Assembly: GCA_018369555.1 (NCBI GenBank)
Contig: JAGZCC010000055.1
Span: 1 to 16,179, forward strand
DNA length: 16,179 nt
Direction of reading: 5' to 3'
Source of the DNA: Thomasclavelia spiroformis
GTDB taxonomy: Bacteria; Bacillota_I; Bacilli_A; Erysipelotrichales; Coprobacillaceae
Notes under the pieces: generated by a model
What the model was told of the DNA's origin: nothing
Seen by the model: only the letters and a program-made list of their open reading frames with translations
The model's database searches: none
Translations under genes and position numbers: made by a program
Shown: positions 8,499 through 15,426 of the stretch, piece by piece
Layout: each line of letters begins with the position of its first letter
How positions within the stretch are numbered: position 1 is the stretch's first letter

Positions 8499-9014
8499 CT
8501 ACTCATAAATATTTGACATCCATGTTTTAAAATCATCGATATACTTCTCTTTTGCTTGTTCCTTTTTCTCACTGTCTTTAATTTCATAATATTCTTCACT
8601 CAAGTAAGTATACTCACTAATTGTTTCACCTTTATTAACTAACTTTAAAACTGGAGTCCACTTAATATCCAACTCTTTACTAATTTTTTCATACAACTCT
8701 TTTTCTTTTTTAGTTGCATCTTCTTTTTTTGATGCATCTCTAATTTCTTTAGTATTAAAATAATAAAGATATGTACCCTTATTTTCTTTCAAATACGAAT
8801 TTAAAATTGGCTCAAATTCTCTACAATCCCCACAGTCAGGTCTTCCAATATATAAAACAAATAATTCATCACTATTTAACTTATCTTGTAACTGTTCATA
8901 TGTTATTTCATTAATTGCTGAAAGTGATGCATCCTTATTTATATGATTAGTGGATGCTTTAAAGCACCCACTAATTAAAAATACACATAAGATTAAACTT
9001 AGTATTTTTTTCAT
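8499..9014 (-). CDS. Thioredoxin-like lipoprotein
   Basis: The 171-residue protein begins with a lipoprotein signal (MKKILSLILCVFLISGC) whose lipobox LISGC makes Cys17 the lipidated residue. A thioredoxin-type fold follows: Tyr-Ile-Gly-Arg-Pro-Asp then C61-G-D-C64, and the cis-proline motif WTP at 119-121. The context resembles the bacteriocin-transport-accessory or PedC-like thioredoxin group, although no bacteriocin genes are present. It should act as a disulfide exchange protein on the outer face of the membrane. A charged Lys/Glu-rich insertion lies at about 90-110. ATG 9014 overlaps the gpmI stop as TAATG and no clear ribosome binding site precedes it, so translation is probably coupled to gpmI. 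Confidence 0.85.
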   Translation of the reverse strand: MKKILSLILCVFLISGCFKASTNHINKDASLSAINEITYEQLQDKLNSDELFVLYIGRPDCGDCREFEPILNSYLKENKGTYLYYFNTKEIRDASKKEDATKKEKELYEKISKELDIKWTPVLKLVNKGETISEYTYLSEEYYEIKDSEKKEQAKEKYIDDFKTWMSNIYE

Positions 9015-10531
9015 TATTTAATTAATGATTTTCCATCCATCTCTGCAGGAATTTCTAATCCTAATAATTGTAAAATTGTAGGAGCTAAATCACCCAATTT
9101 ACCATCTTCTTTTAATTCTAAATGAGAATTTGTTAAAATCAAAGGTACTTCATTAGTTGTATGTGCAGTAAATGGATTATTTTCTTCATCTAATAACATT
9201 TCACTATTACCATGATCAGCAGTAATTAACATTGTTCCTCCTAATTCAAGAACTTTATCATATACTGCACCAACGCATTCATCAACAACACTTACTGCTT
9301 TAATCGCTGCTGGAATAACACCTGTGTGGCCAACCATATCACAGTTTGCAAAGTTAACAATTACTACATCATGAATATCTTTATCTAATTCTTCAATTAA
9401 TTTATCTTTTACTTCATAAGCTGACATTTCTGGTTGTAAATCATATGTAGCTACTTTTGGTGAATTTACTAACACACGTGTTGCCCCTTCGATTTCTTTA
9501 TCAATTCCACCATCAAAGAAGAAAGTAACATGTGCATATTTTTCAGTTTCTGCAATTCTTAATTGTTTCAACCCTTTAGCTGATAAATAATCTCCTAAAG
9601 TATTAGTTAATTTAGGTAAAGCAAAAGCAATTGAACCATTTACACTATCAGCATATTTCATCATACAAACAAATGTTAAATTGTTTGGCACATTATTAAA
9701 TGTGTGATCATAAAATCCATCATTAGTAATTACAGTTGATAATTGAATTGCTCTATCTGGTCTAAAGTTTGCAAAAATAACTGAATCGTTATCACATACT
9801 TGCCCATCTACATTTTTATTATAACCTGGAATTACAAATTCATCATATGTTTCTTTAGCGTATGAATCTTTTACATATTGAACCGGACATTCAAAGCTTT
9901 CACCTTTATGATTTACAATTGCATCAAAAGCTAATTCAACACGGTCAAATCTCTTATCACGATCCATTGCATAATATCTACCTGAAACAGTAGCAATTTC
10001 ACCGACACCGATTTCTTCAATTTTATCAGCTAATTCTTTTACAAAATCAACACCACTATCAGGAGCAACATCTCGACCATCTAAAAATGCATGAACATAT
10101 ACTTTTTCTACTCCCTCTTGTTTTGCTAATTTTAATAAAGAATAAATATGTTCATTTGATGAATGCACTCCACCATTTGATAATAATCCCCAAATATGTA
10201 ATTTAGAATTATTTTCTTTTACATTATTAATTGCTTTTAAAAATTCTTCATTTTTATAAAAACTTCTATCTTCAACTGCTTTATTAATCAATGTTAAAGA
10301 TTGATAAACTGTTCTACCAGCTCCAATATTTAAATGTCCAACTTCACTATTTCCCATTTGTCCATCAGGTAATCCTACAGGCATACCTGATGCTTTAATT
10401 TTAGTTGTTGGATAAATCATCATTAAATCATCTATATTTGGTGTATTTGCAAGTTTAACTGCATTACCATCAACTCTGTTGCTTAATCCGTATCCATCTA
10501 AGATACATAATACAATTGGTCTTTTTTTCAT
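9014..10531 (-). CDS. gpmI: 2,3-bisphosphoglycerate-independent phosphoglycerate mutase
   Basis: A full-length 505-residue iPGM that interconverts 3- and 2-phosphoglycerate in glycolysis, in the cytoplasm, using two metal ions. The alkaline-phosphatase-type core carries metal and catalytic residues at the expected places: Asp12 in ILDGYG, the phosphorylated Ser62 in GNSEVGH, Asp398/His402 in NCDMVGHTG, Asp439/His440 in TADHGNSEM, and His457. The substrate-binding pieces HSSNEH (123-128), DGRD (151-154) and RPDRA (257-261) are present. ATG 10531 has a GGAGG site about ten bases upstream. In many Bacillota gpmI sits with gap, pgk, tpiA and eno. Here it leads a separate operon with a thioredoxin-like lipoprotein and a zinc-ribbon membrane protein, under its own strong promoter. 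Confidence 0.98.
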   Translation of the reverse strand: MKKRPIVLCILDGYGLSNRVDGNAVKLANTPNIDDLMMIYPTTKIKASGMPVGLPDGQMGNSEVGHLNIGAGRTVYQSLTLINKAVEDRSFYKNEEFLKAINNVKENNSKLHIWGLLSNGGVHSSNEHIYSLLKLAKQEGVEKVYVHAFLDGRDVAPDSGVDFVKELADKIEEIGVGEIATVSGRYYAMDRDKRFDRVELAFDAIVNHKGESFECPVQYVKDSYAKETYDEFVIPGYNKNVDGQVCDNDSVIFANFRPDRAIQLSTVITNDGFYDHTFNNVPNNLTFVCMMKYADSVNGSIAFALPKLTNTLGDYLSAKGLKQLRIAETEKYAHVTFFFDGGIDKEIEGATRVLVNSPKVATYDLQPEMSAYEVKDKLIEELDKDIHDVVIVNFANCDMVGHTGVIPAAIKAVSVVDECVGAVYDKVLELGGTMLITADHGNSEMLLDEENNPFTAHTTNEVPLILTNSHLELKEDGKLGDLAPTILQLLGLEIPAEMDGKSLIK

Positions 10532-10558
10532 TGTTTTAATCCTCCATTTTCATGAACC

Positions 10559-10587
10559 ATTATAACTTGTTTAGATACAATAATCAA
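10559..10587 (-). promoter_or_regulatory. Strong SigA-type promoter of gpmI
   Basis: TTGATT (10582-10587), a 17-base spacer, then a perfect TATAAT (10559-10564). The transcription start would lie about 20 bases before the ribosome binding site. Confidence 0.8.
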
Positions 10588-10598
10588 ACAAGAACAAT

Positions 10599-10628
10599 AA
10601 AAAAATTAGTACTTTTCAATACTAATTT
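10599..10628 (-). terminator. Terminator of the GNAT-pgsA operon
   Basis: AAATTAGTA pairs with TACTAATTT (10603-10628) around an eight-base loop, followed on the minus strand by TTTT and AT-rich sequence. It starts immediately after the stop codon of the small membrane protein gene. Confidence 0.8.
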
Positions 10629-10814
10629 CTATTTTTTCTTCTTTTTTGGTGTCGTAATTATATACATTCCAATAAAACATAAAATTAGCGGCCAATATCC
10701 TCTTATATAATATGCTATTGTTGCTACAATTCCCTCGAAATCTTTAGTTCTATCCATTGTCAAAATCATTCCTAAAAAAACTAAAACAATTCCCGCATTT
10801 TTTCTAAAATCCAT
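10629..10814 (-). CDS. Small two-helix membrane protein, LiaF-TM/DUF5668-like
   Basis: The 61-residue protein has a short basic start, a membrane helix (AGIVLVFLGMILTM), a short loop, a second helix beginning with GYWPLILCFIGMY, and a Lys-rich tail. The phrase WPLIL..IG..I is typical of the short LiaF N-terminal-like/DUF5668 membrane domain. Longer versions of the frame start at 10820 or further up to 10883. I prefer ATG 10814 because the AAGGGTG site is six bases upstream of it, whereas it abuts the ATG at 10820 directly. This choice also avoids overlap with the gene before it. It is the last gene of the GNAT-pgsA operon. The function is unknown. Confidence 0.7.
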   Translation of the reverse strand: MDFRKNAGIVLVFLGMILTMDRTKDFEGIVATIAYYIRGYWPLILCFIGMYIITTPKKKKK

Positions 10815-10863
10815 TTTCATCACCCTTATTATCATAACAAAAATGACAAAACATATTTGTCGA

Positions 10864-11241
10864 TTAAAGAATTGAACGAGCAAAGGATAATAACTTATCT
10901 ATACTAACTAACTCCTCACCTTTTTGTGAATAAACAATCACTTTACCATTTTCAACTTCAAACTTATTAGAATGAATAATACTATTAATATCTCTTCTTG
11001 TTTCACGATCAATTTCAATAAAATTATTTTCAGCCATCTTTCTAAGCAAAATACTCAGACTAGCCAAAGCTAGTTCTAAATCAAATTGTGCCCTAATAGC
11101 ATCCTTTTGAAGAATATCATTACTAAAAACCCCAACTTTATCTTTAATCCTATCAATATAATTCAATACTGATTCTACGCTATTTATTGCTTCTTCAAGC
11201 ATATCTAAATAGCACTCCTGCTTAATCATTCTTCTGTTCAT
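10864..11241 (-). CDS. Hypothetical cytoplasmic protein in the pgsA operon
   Basis: I do not recognise this 125-residue protein. It has no signal peptide, membrane helix or cysteine cluster. Residues 14-70 look like two long amphipathic helices (EEAINSVESVLNYIDRIKD, then a Leu/Ala-rich helix with LELALASLSILLRKM). A small beta-like tail follows (KFEVENGKVIVYSQ). The start is uncertain. The longest frame begins at 11241 and overlaps the end of pgsA by 20 bases. ATG 11229 lies inside the pgsA stop region (AATGATTAA). ATG 11202 has a GGAG site about 12 bases upstream and no overlap. It is in the operon between pgsA and the DUF5668-like gene. A helical dimeric accessory protein is possible but unproven. 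Confidence 0.65.
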   Translation of the reverse strand: MNRRMIKQECYLDMLEEAINSVESVLNYIDRIKDKVGVFSNDILQKDAIRAQFDLELALASLSILLRKMAENNFIEIDRETRRDINSIIHSNKFEVENGKVIVYSQKGEELVSIDKLLSFARSIL

Positions 11242-11806
11242 TCAATAATTTATCCTTTTCTTTAACCATATATCGCAGTTCTTTAGCATACAGTATAAAC
11301 GATAATAACATCAAGATACTTCCTGTCATAAGCATCGCAAAACTAACAACAGTATTAGGAATGTGGAAACCAATTAAAATAATAACAATTACATAAAAAT
11401 ATGCAGTAGCTATTTTCCCCCACCAAGATGCACCAGTAATTTTCAATCCATAATCATACAAATAAAGCCCTACAATCGCTAACATTAAATCTTTCAAAAT
11501 AATGATAATCAACAAAATCCACGCTAAAGGATAATTAAATAATAATGTTATTGCTACAACAAATTGTGTCAACTTATCAGCAAACGGATCAATAAACTTT
11601 CCAAAATCAGTAACCATATTAAACTTACGAGCAATAAAACCATCTAGAAAATCACTAATACCTGATATTACCAGCACAAAAGCAGCAACTATATAACGGT
11701 TTTTTAAATCCGCTACAAAGTAAACATATAAAAATAAAGGGATTAACAAAATTCTAAAAAAACATAAACAATTAGGTATATTAAATAAAACTTTTTTATT
11801 TTTCAT
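11222..11806 (-). CDS. pgsA: CDP-diacylglycerol--glycerol-3-phosphate 3-phosphatidyltransferase
   Basis: This integral membrane enzyme makes phosphatidylglycerol phosphate, the committed step to phosphatidylglycerol and cardiolipin. The CDP-alcohol phosphotransferase motif is complete: D-G-x2-A-R-x8-G-x3-D-x3-D. Counted from the TTG at 11815 these are D58-G59, A62-R63, G72, D76 and D80; subtract three for the chosen start. Several hydrophobic helices follow and a Lys-rich tail ends the protein. The length of 194 residues is normal. I take ATG 11806 as the start because the GGAGG site (11818-11822) is 11 bases upstream. The longer frame starting at TTG 11815 would leave only two bases. Bacterial neighbours vary, but pgsA in an envelope operon is common. 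CDP-alcohol transferases with other acceptors cannot be fully excluded. Confidence 0.93.
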   Translation of the reverse strand: MKNKKVLFNIPNCLCFFRILLIPLFLYVYFVADLKNRYIVAAFVLVISGISDFLDGFIARKFNMVTDFGKFIDPFADKLTQFVVAITLLFNYPLAWILLIIIILKDLMLAIVGLYLYDYGLKITGASWWGKIATAYFYVIVIILIGFHIPNTVVSFAMLMTGSILMLLSFILYAKELRYMVKEKDKLLNEQKND

Positions 11807-11838
11807 AATAATCAATGCCTCCTCTATTTAACTTTTCA

Positions 11839-12270
11839 TCAAATATTTTTTGACATTGTAATATGGGGACACCATTCATCATAATAAATTTCACCTATAG
11901 AATGATAACCTAATTTTTCATAAAACATTTGTGCTCTTTGTTGAGCAGATAATTTTACCGTCGTACAATTTAATTCCTTTGCTTTATTTTCTAGACTTTT
12001 AACTACTTTATTTCCAAGGCCTGTTCCACGATATTCTTTTATTACTGCAATTCTTCCTAAAATCATTGTCTTTTCATCTTCAAAATACATTCTACCAGTT
12101 GCAATTGCATGATTATCTTGATAAACAACTACATGATATGCATGTTCATCAATTTCATCAAATTCATTTTCAAAGCCCTGCTCTTCTACAAAAATTAATT
12201 GACGTATTTTTTCAGCATCGCCAAAGTCTTCTTTGCCATAATTAAATTGATATTCTAATTTGTCATTCAT
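11839..12270 (-). CDS. GNAT-family N-acetyltransferase (YjcF/ElaA-like)
   Basis: This 143-residue single-domain acyl-CoA-dependent acetyltransferase has its acetyl-CoA-binding motif A at about 73-98 (RIAVIKEYRGTGLG). The segment FVEEQGFENEFDEID near residues 27-41 is the signature of the YjcF/ElaA branch. The C-terminal QMFYEKLGYHSIGEIYYDEWCPHITM is the usual final strand-helix-strand of this branch. The acceptor substrate is not known. ATG 12270 has an AGGAGA site six bases upstream and a good promoter. It is the first gene of the operon with pgsA, 32 bases upstream of the pgsA ATG. Confidence 0.9.
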   Translation of the reverse strand: MNDKLEYQFNYGKEDFGDAEKIRQLIFVEEQGFENEFDEIDEHAYHVVVYQDNHAIATGRMYFEDEKTMILGRIAVIKEYRGTGLGNKVVKSLENKAKELNCTTVKLSAQQRAQMFYEKLGYHSIGEIYYDEWCPHITMSKNI

Positions 12271-12301
12271 ACTTATCTCCTATTAAAAAATTAATAATTG
12301 T

Positions 12302-12330
12302 ATTATATACTATTTAACTATTCTTTTCAC
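12302..12330 (-). promoter_or_regulatory. Promoter of the GNAT-pgsA operon
   Basis: GTGAAA (12325-12330), 17 bases, then a perfect TATAAT (12302-12307). The leader to the ATG at 12270 would be about 25 bases. Confidence 0.55.
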
Positions 12331-12344
12331 CCACTATCTTATAA

Positions 12345-12530
12345 AATATATTATCAAATACACTTAGGGATATGGAAGTTATAGATACACAATACAATAG
12401 ATATATACCAGCATATAAACGAACAGATATAACAGATGATTTACATAAAATATATGGATTTAGGACAGATTATGAAATCATTGGAAAGAAAAAAATGAGA
12501 AATATCATAAAAAATACGAAAACCATATAA
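12345..12530 (+). pseudogene. C-terminal relic of an IS1634-like DDE transposase
   Basis: A plus-strand frame runs from 12345, just after a TAA, to the stop at 12528-12530. It contains the segments YIPAYKRTDITDDLH and GFRTDYEIIGKKKM. From memory of the family, this matches the last 50-60 residues of IS1634-type transposases of gut Bacillota, which end with (Y/F)xPxYxRTDxTDxLH, GFRTDYxI and a basic tail. The upstream catalytic part is absent; stops and AT-rich noncoding DNA precede it. It cannot be functional. It lies on the strand opposite to the genes around it and is followed by a plus-strand hairpin. The exact IS family is inferred. Confidence 0.7.
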
Positions 12531-12554
12531 ATTCCGCATATTCGATACAACAAC

Positions 12555-12600
12555 AAAAATCCAAAAAACAAAGATAAAATCGATGCTTTTTGGATTTTTT
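12555..12600 (+). terminator. Hairpin with T-run behind the transposase relic
   Basis: AAAAATCCAAAAA (12555-12567) pairs with TTTTTGGATTTTT around an 18-base loop, ending in a T-run at about 12600. It probably belonged to the lost IS. The sequence CTGTCAAAGACGGG just after it (12611-12624) could be the old IS end. Nothing else is visible up to 12787 apart from the weak stem at 12632-12655. Confidence 0.5.
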
Positions 12601-12631
12601 TATGTTTTAACTGTCAAAGACGGGATTATAA

Positions 12632-12655
12632 ATGTAAATCCTCTTATGAGGTTTA
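12632..12655 (-). terminator. Weak stem-loop that could end cutC-transporter transcription
   Basis: TAAATCCTC pairs with GAGGTTTA, with one bulged or mismatched base and a TTAT loop. It is followed on the minus strand by T-rich but interrupted sequence. It lies about 130 bases after the transporter stop codon. The U-run is poor, so the assignment is weak. Confidence 0.25.
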
Positions 12656-12787
12656 TCACATTAATATACATAAATAAATGTTCTTTTATAATACTTTCAT
12701 TGCTAAATATTTAAACATGCTTTAATAACTTTTTTATCAAAACAAAATCAAAGATAAATATCTGTAAATCATTATATTAACACTATA

Positions 12788-13996
12788 CTAATAGATATCT
12801 TCTAAATCATTTATCTGTTCAATTTCTGTTTCTGTAATTTTCAATTTACGTTTTTTTAATGCCTTATTGACCAATCCTCTAACTAATGAGTATAAACATG
12901 CTGCACTTGGCACCGCAATGACCATCCCAAAAATTCCAAATAAATCTCCAAAAGCAAAAATTGAAAGCAATACCCAAATACCCGGTAACCCCACCGAATT
13001 ACCAACTACTTTAGGATAAATAAAATTATCTTCTATTTGTGATAGTATTTGAAAATAAATAATAAACCAAATTGCCATCCATGAATCCTTTGATAATATT
13101 AAAACGGCACCTACAAACATTGATGCAATCGGTCCAAAAAAAGGCACAAAACAAAATAATGCAATAATTGTTGCAATTAATTCAGGGTAAGGAAATCCAA
13201 ACAAGCGCATTGTCGTATAATACAAAACCCATAAAATACACGCTTCTGTAAGTTGACCACCAATAAAATCTGAAAAAATCTGATTAACTCGATGACCATA
13301 ATTGAAAATTATTTTTGTTATCTGATAACCAAAAATTGCTCCAATTATTTTGCGTAACTGTAATATAAATTTTTCCTTATCTCCAAGTAAATATAATGAA
13401 AATGTAAAACCTGAAAAAATAGCACCAAATTTTGCTAAAAAATTAGTTGCGTTTGCCATTATACCGCCAGCACTTTTTGTAAGTATACTAAGTATATGTG
13501 AAAAAGTTTCTTGCCAAGGCATATTAATTAATTCTTTTACACTACCTATATCTTCCATTCTAAAATCTATCTTTAAATATTTAAATATTTCATCAATATT
13601 ATCAAAAATATTAACTAAAAATGATGAAATATTACTAATCAACGAAATTAAACTTTCAATTAAATTTGGAATAACGATACTAGCAATCAAAGCCAATAAT
13701 AAAATCATTAAAATTATTGTTAAAAAAATCGATACTCCCCGTTTCTTTTTATATAAAAAACTATTCTCTTTACATTTTTTAACAATCATTTTTTCTATAA
13801 ATTTCATTGGTTGATTCAATACATATGCAATTACAATACCATAAAACAAATATTTCAAAGCATCTAAAACAATTGAAATAAAATTCACTATATTACCCAA
13901 ATTAATTAAAAAATAAATCAACAGTACTGTAAAAGATGAAATAATTATTCCTGATTTTATTCTTTTTTTTAAATCACTATCAATAAAATTAAACAT
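12788..13996 (-). CDS. AI-2E family transporter (DUF20-type membrane permease)
   Basis: About 402 residues with roughly eight membrane helices. A helix pair near the N-terminus is followed by a long central hydrophilic/amphipathic stretch (about 125-200). The conserved C-terminal block is clear: YPELIATIIALFCFVPFFGP, then QIEDNFIYPKVVGNSVGLPG, then a Gly/Pro-rich helix pair. This is the AI-2E transporter family signature. Members export autoinducer-2 or act as Na+/H+ antiporters or permeases, so the substrate here is unknown. I chose ATG 13996 (or the adjacent ATG 13999), since AGGAG is seven bases upstream. The longest frame, from 14026, begins with TTG inside the end of cutC. It lies about 16 bases after the cutC stop and is probably co-transcribed with it. 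Confidence 0.9.
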   Translation of the reverse strand: MFNFIDSDLKKRIKSGIIISSFTVLLIYFLINLGNIVNFISIVLDALKYLFYGIVIAYVLNQPMKFIEKMIVKKCKENSFLYKKKRGVSIFLTIILMILLLALIASIVIPNLIESLISLISNISSFLVNIFDNIDEIFKYLKIDFRMEDIGSVKELINMPWQETFSHILSILTKSAGGIMANATNFLAKFGAIFSGFTFSLYLLGDKEKFILQLRKIIGAIFGYQITKIIFNYGHRVNQIFSDFIGGQLTEACILWVLYYTTMRLFGFPYPELIATIIALFCFVPFFGPIASMFVGAVLILSKDSWMAIWFIIYFQILSQIEDNFIYPKVVGNSVGLPGIWVLLSIFAFGDLFGIFGMVIAVPSAACLYSLVRGLVNKALKKRKLKITETEIEQINDLEDIY

Positions 13997-14012
13997 CATA
14001 TCTCTCCTGAAA

Positions 14013-14750
14013 TTATTCATCTTCAACTATATCAACCAAATTTTCTACAAGTTCATAACTAACAACATCATACTCATCTCCATGATAACTAAAATCAACC
14101 TCATCTCTACTAGTTGTACTATCTAATAACCAATCTTTACAAGAACTATGAACTTGACTAATGCCTGTATAGTCCATTAATTTTTTAACATTTAAAGCAT
14201 TAATACCACTACCCGCTAATATTTCAATACTATTACCGTAAGCCTCTTGCAAATATTTAATCATCTCTTTTCCATGTAGCGCTTTAGCCTGTAAACCACT
14301 AGTCAAAATACGATCAACTCCAAGCGTGATTAAAATATCCATCGATTCATCAATATCATTGACACAATCTATCGCCCGATGAAAAACAGCTGTCTTATGG
14401 TATGATTTAATGATATTAACCATTTCTCTAGTTTGAACAATATCAATATCTCCTTGTGCATCTAAACACCCAAAAGCAATACCATCGGCCCCATTGTCTA
14501 ATAATATCTCGGCATCTAACTTCATAACCTCAAAATCTTCATCACTATAACAAAAGCCTGCTCCACGTGGTCTAACCATACAAATAACTTCTAAATTTGT
14601 TGCTTCTTTAACTTTTAATAAAGTAGCCAATGATGGTGTAAGTCCCCCCATATGTAAAGCACTATTCAATTCAATACGTGATGCCCCACCATAACTAGCT
14701 TGTAGAGCATCATAATAGCTTCCACAACATACCTCAACAACTTTTTTCAT
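14013..14750 (-). CDS. cutC: CutC family protein
   Basis: A 245-residue TIM-barrel protein of the CutC family. Family motifs are in order: VEVCC at the start, GASRIEL (about 22-28), GGLTPS, VMRPRG-like (MVRPRGAGF), GADGIAFGCLD, the FHRAID motif, LGVDRILTSG and ILAGSGI. The name comes from a proposed role in copper tolerance; the biochemical activity of the family is still unsettled, so function should not be read from the name. ATG 14750 has GAGGAG nine bases upstream. A longer frame beginning at TTG 14759 directly abuts that site. It is the first gene of the pair with the AI-2E-type transporter. Confidence 0.95.
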   Translation of the reverse strand: MKKVVEVCCGSYYDALQASYGGASRIELNSALHMGGLTPSLATLLKVKEATNLEVICMVRPRGAGFCYSDEDFEVMKLDAEILLDNGADGIAFGCLDAQGDIDIVQTREMVNIIKSYHKTAVFHRAIDCVNDIDESMDILITLGVDRILTSGLQAKALHGKEMIKYLQEAYGNSIEILAGSGINALNVKKLMDYTGISQVHSSCKDWLLDSTTSRDEVDFSYHGDEYDVVSYELVENLVDIVEDE

Positions 14751-14771
14751 AATTATCAACTCCTCATACTT

Positions 14772-14780
14772 ATTATATCA
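14772..14780 (-). promoter_or_regulatory. Extended -10 promoter of cutC
   Basis: TGATATAAT combines a perfect TATAAT (14772-14777) with the TGn extension. No good -35 is seen 16-18 bases upstream. Transcription would start at or next to the ribosome binding site (14760-14765), giving a very short leader. Confidence 0.5.
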
Positions 14781-14920
14781 CTTTTAAATTGCTTTTTATC
14801 TATACAAATGTTAAAATTTATTTACACTTTAGTATATTATTTTATCTTATTCTTTTAAATATAAAAATATTACTTTTTAAATCAATTTCTATGTAACAAC
14901 TTGTAAATTAGAGCTTTAAA

Positions 14921-15100
14921 TAAACCTTTGTTGCTAACGTTCTACGGTGTATGAGAGTACACCAGAGAATATCAGCAACTAAACATAACAAGCACTTATG
15001 CTTTAATTTACGGCATTAAACGCTCCCAAAGGGATAATCGAACTTCTAGCTACCACAGTTCACAGAAAACTCCTAAAGGAAACAAAGTTTAACCTTTTTT
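14921..15100 (+). ncRNA. Candidate structured RNA of unknown class
   Basis: This gene-free stretch is less AT-rich than its flanks and folds well. A closing stem joins TAAAC-C-TTTGTT (14921-14932) to AACAAAGTTTA (15081-15091), 11 bp with one bulged C. It is followed by CCTTTTTT. Inside lie an arm with GCT/AGC, TTCT/AGAA (14940-14943/14966-14969) and GGTGTA/TACACC with a TGAGAG loop (14946-14963). A hairpin AAGCA-CTTA-TGCTT (14990-15003), a TCCC-AAA-GGGA hairpin (15024-15034), AACT/AGTT (15041-15060) and TCCT-AA-AGGA (15071-15080) follow. No peptide frame explains it. I considered 6S, the raiA motif and HEARO-type RNAs but cannot assign it. A minus-strand origin is less likely because the T-run is at the plus-strand 3' end. 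Confidence 0.55.
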
Positions 15101-15130
15101 ATTAGCAAACTCTTTAAAAATTTAATACTT

Positions 15131-15203
15131 GCCCTCGTACCTCATCAGGATAGAGGAATCGCCTCCTAAGCGGTAGATGGTTCGAGTCTAAATCTTGCAT
15201 AAA
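15131..15203 (+). pseudogene. Degenerate tRNA-Arg (CCU) copy
   Basis: The 5' part is tRNA-like: GCCCTCG, TA, D-stem CCTC/GAGG around ATCAGGATA, and an anticodon stem ATCGC/GCGGT with loop CTCCTAA, giving anticodon CCU. After the anticodon stem about four variable-loop bases are missing. The TTCGAGT loop is present, but its stem is only partly paired and the 3' acceptor strand (near TCTTGCA) does not pair with GCCCTCG. No CCA follows. The D-stem is still paired although changed from the usual GCTC/GAGC, so it is an old or divergent copy. It lies about 20 bases before an intact tRNA of the same anticodon. Confidence 0.75.
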
Positions 15204-15222
15204 ACTTAATATTTTGATAAAT

Positions 15223-15299
15223 GTCCATGTAGCTCAGCTGGATAGAGCACACGCCTCCTAAGCGTGGGGTCGGAGGTTCAAATCCTCTCATGGACGCCA
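15223..15299 (+). tRNA. tRNA-Arg (anticodon CCU)
   Basis: A complete 77-nt cloverleaf. The acceptor GTCCATG/CATGGAC is followed by discriminator G and an encoded CCA (15297-15299). The D-arm is GCTC/GAGC. The anticodon arm CACGC-CTCCTAA-GCGTG gives anticodon CCT, which reads AGG. The T-arm is GGAGG-TTCAAAT-CCTCT. tRNA-Arg(CCU) genes are frequent integration sites of phages and conjugative elements, which fits the integrase remnant beyond it. Confidence 0.97.
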
Positions 15300-15308
15300 G
15301 CGAACAAC

Positions 15309-15347
15309 GCTGCAAGCCTTTATTCATAAGGGTTTGCAGCTTTTTTT
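15309..15347 (+). terminator. Terminator behind tRNA-Arg
   Basis: GCTGCAAGCCTT pairs with AAGGGTTTGCAGC around a short AT loop and is followed by T7. A small palindrome CAGCG-AACAA-CGCTG (15298-15312) overlaps its start and the tRNA 3' end. Confidence 0.9.
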
Positions 15348-15426
15348 GTTCAGCCGCAGCCTTTTGTTAAAACCATCTACCAGGGTTGGAGGGTTACTTT
15401 TTTGTTTATGCGTTACAATGAATTTT

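Noticed and set aside
10815..10883. Longer N-terminus of the small membrane protein
   Set aside because: The extra 23 residues precede the AAGGGTG site and overlap the upstream gene.
13350..13814. Plus-strand frame of 154 codons opposite the transporter gene
   Set aside because: It lies entirely antisense to a well-supported membrane protein, has no ribosome site and no recognisable motif. It is a shadow of that gene's codon pattern.
12788..14026. Longer start of the AI-2E-type transporter at 14026
   Set aside because: It begins with TTG inside cutC and lacks a ribosome site. ATG 13996/13999 follow a proper AGGAG.
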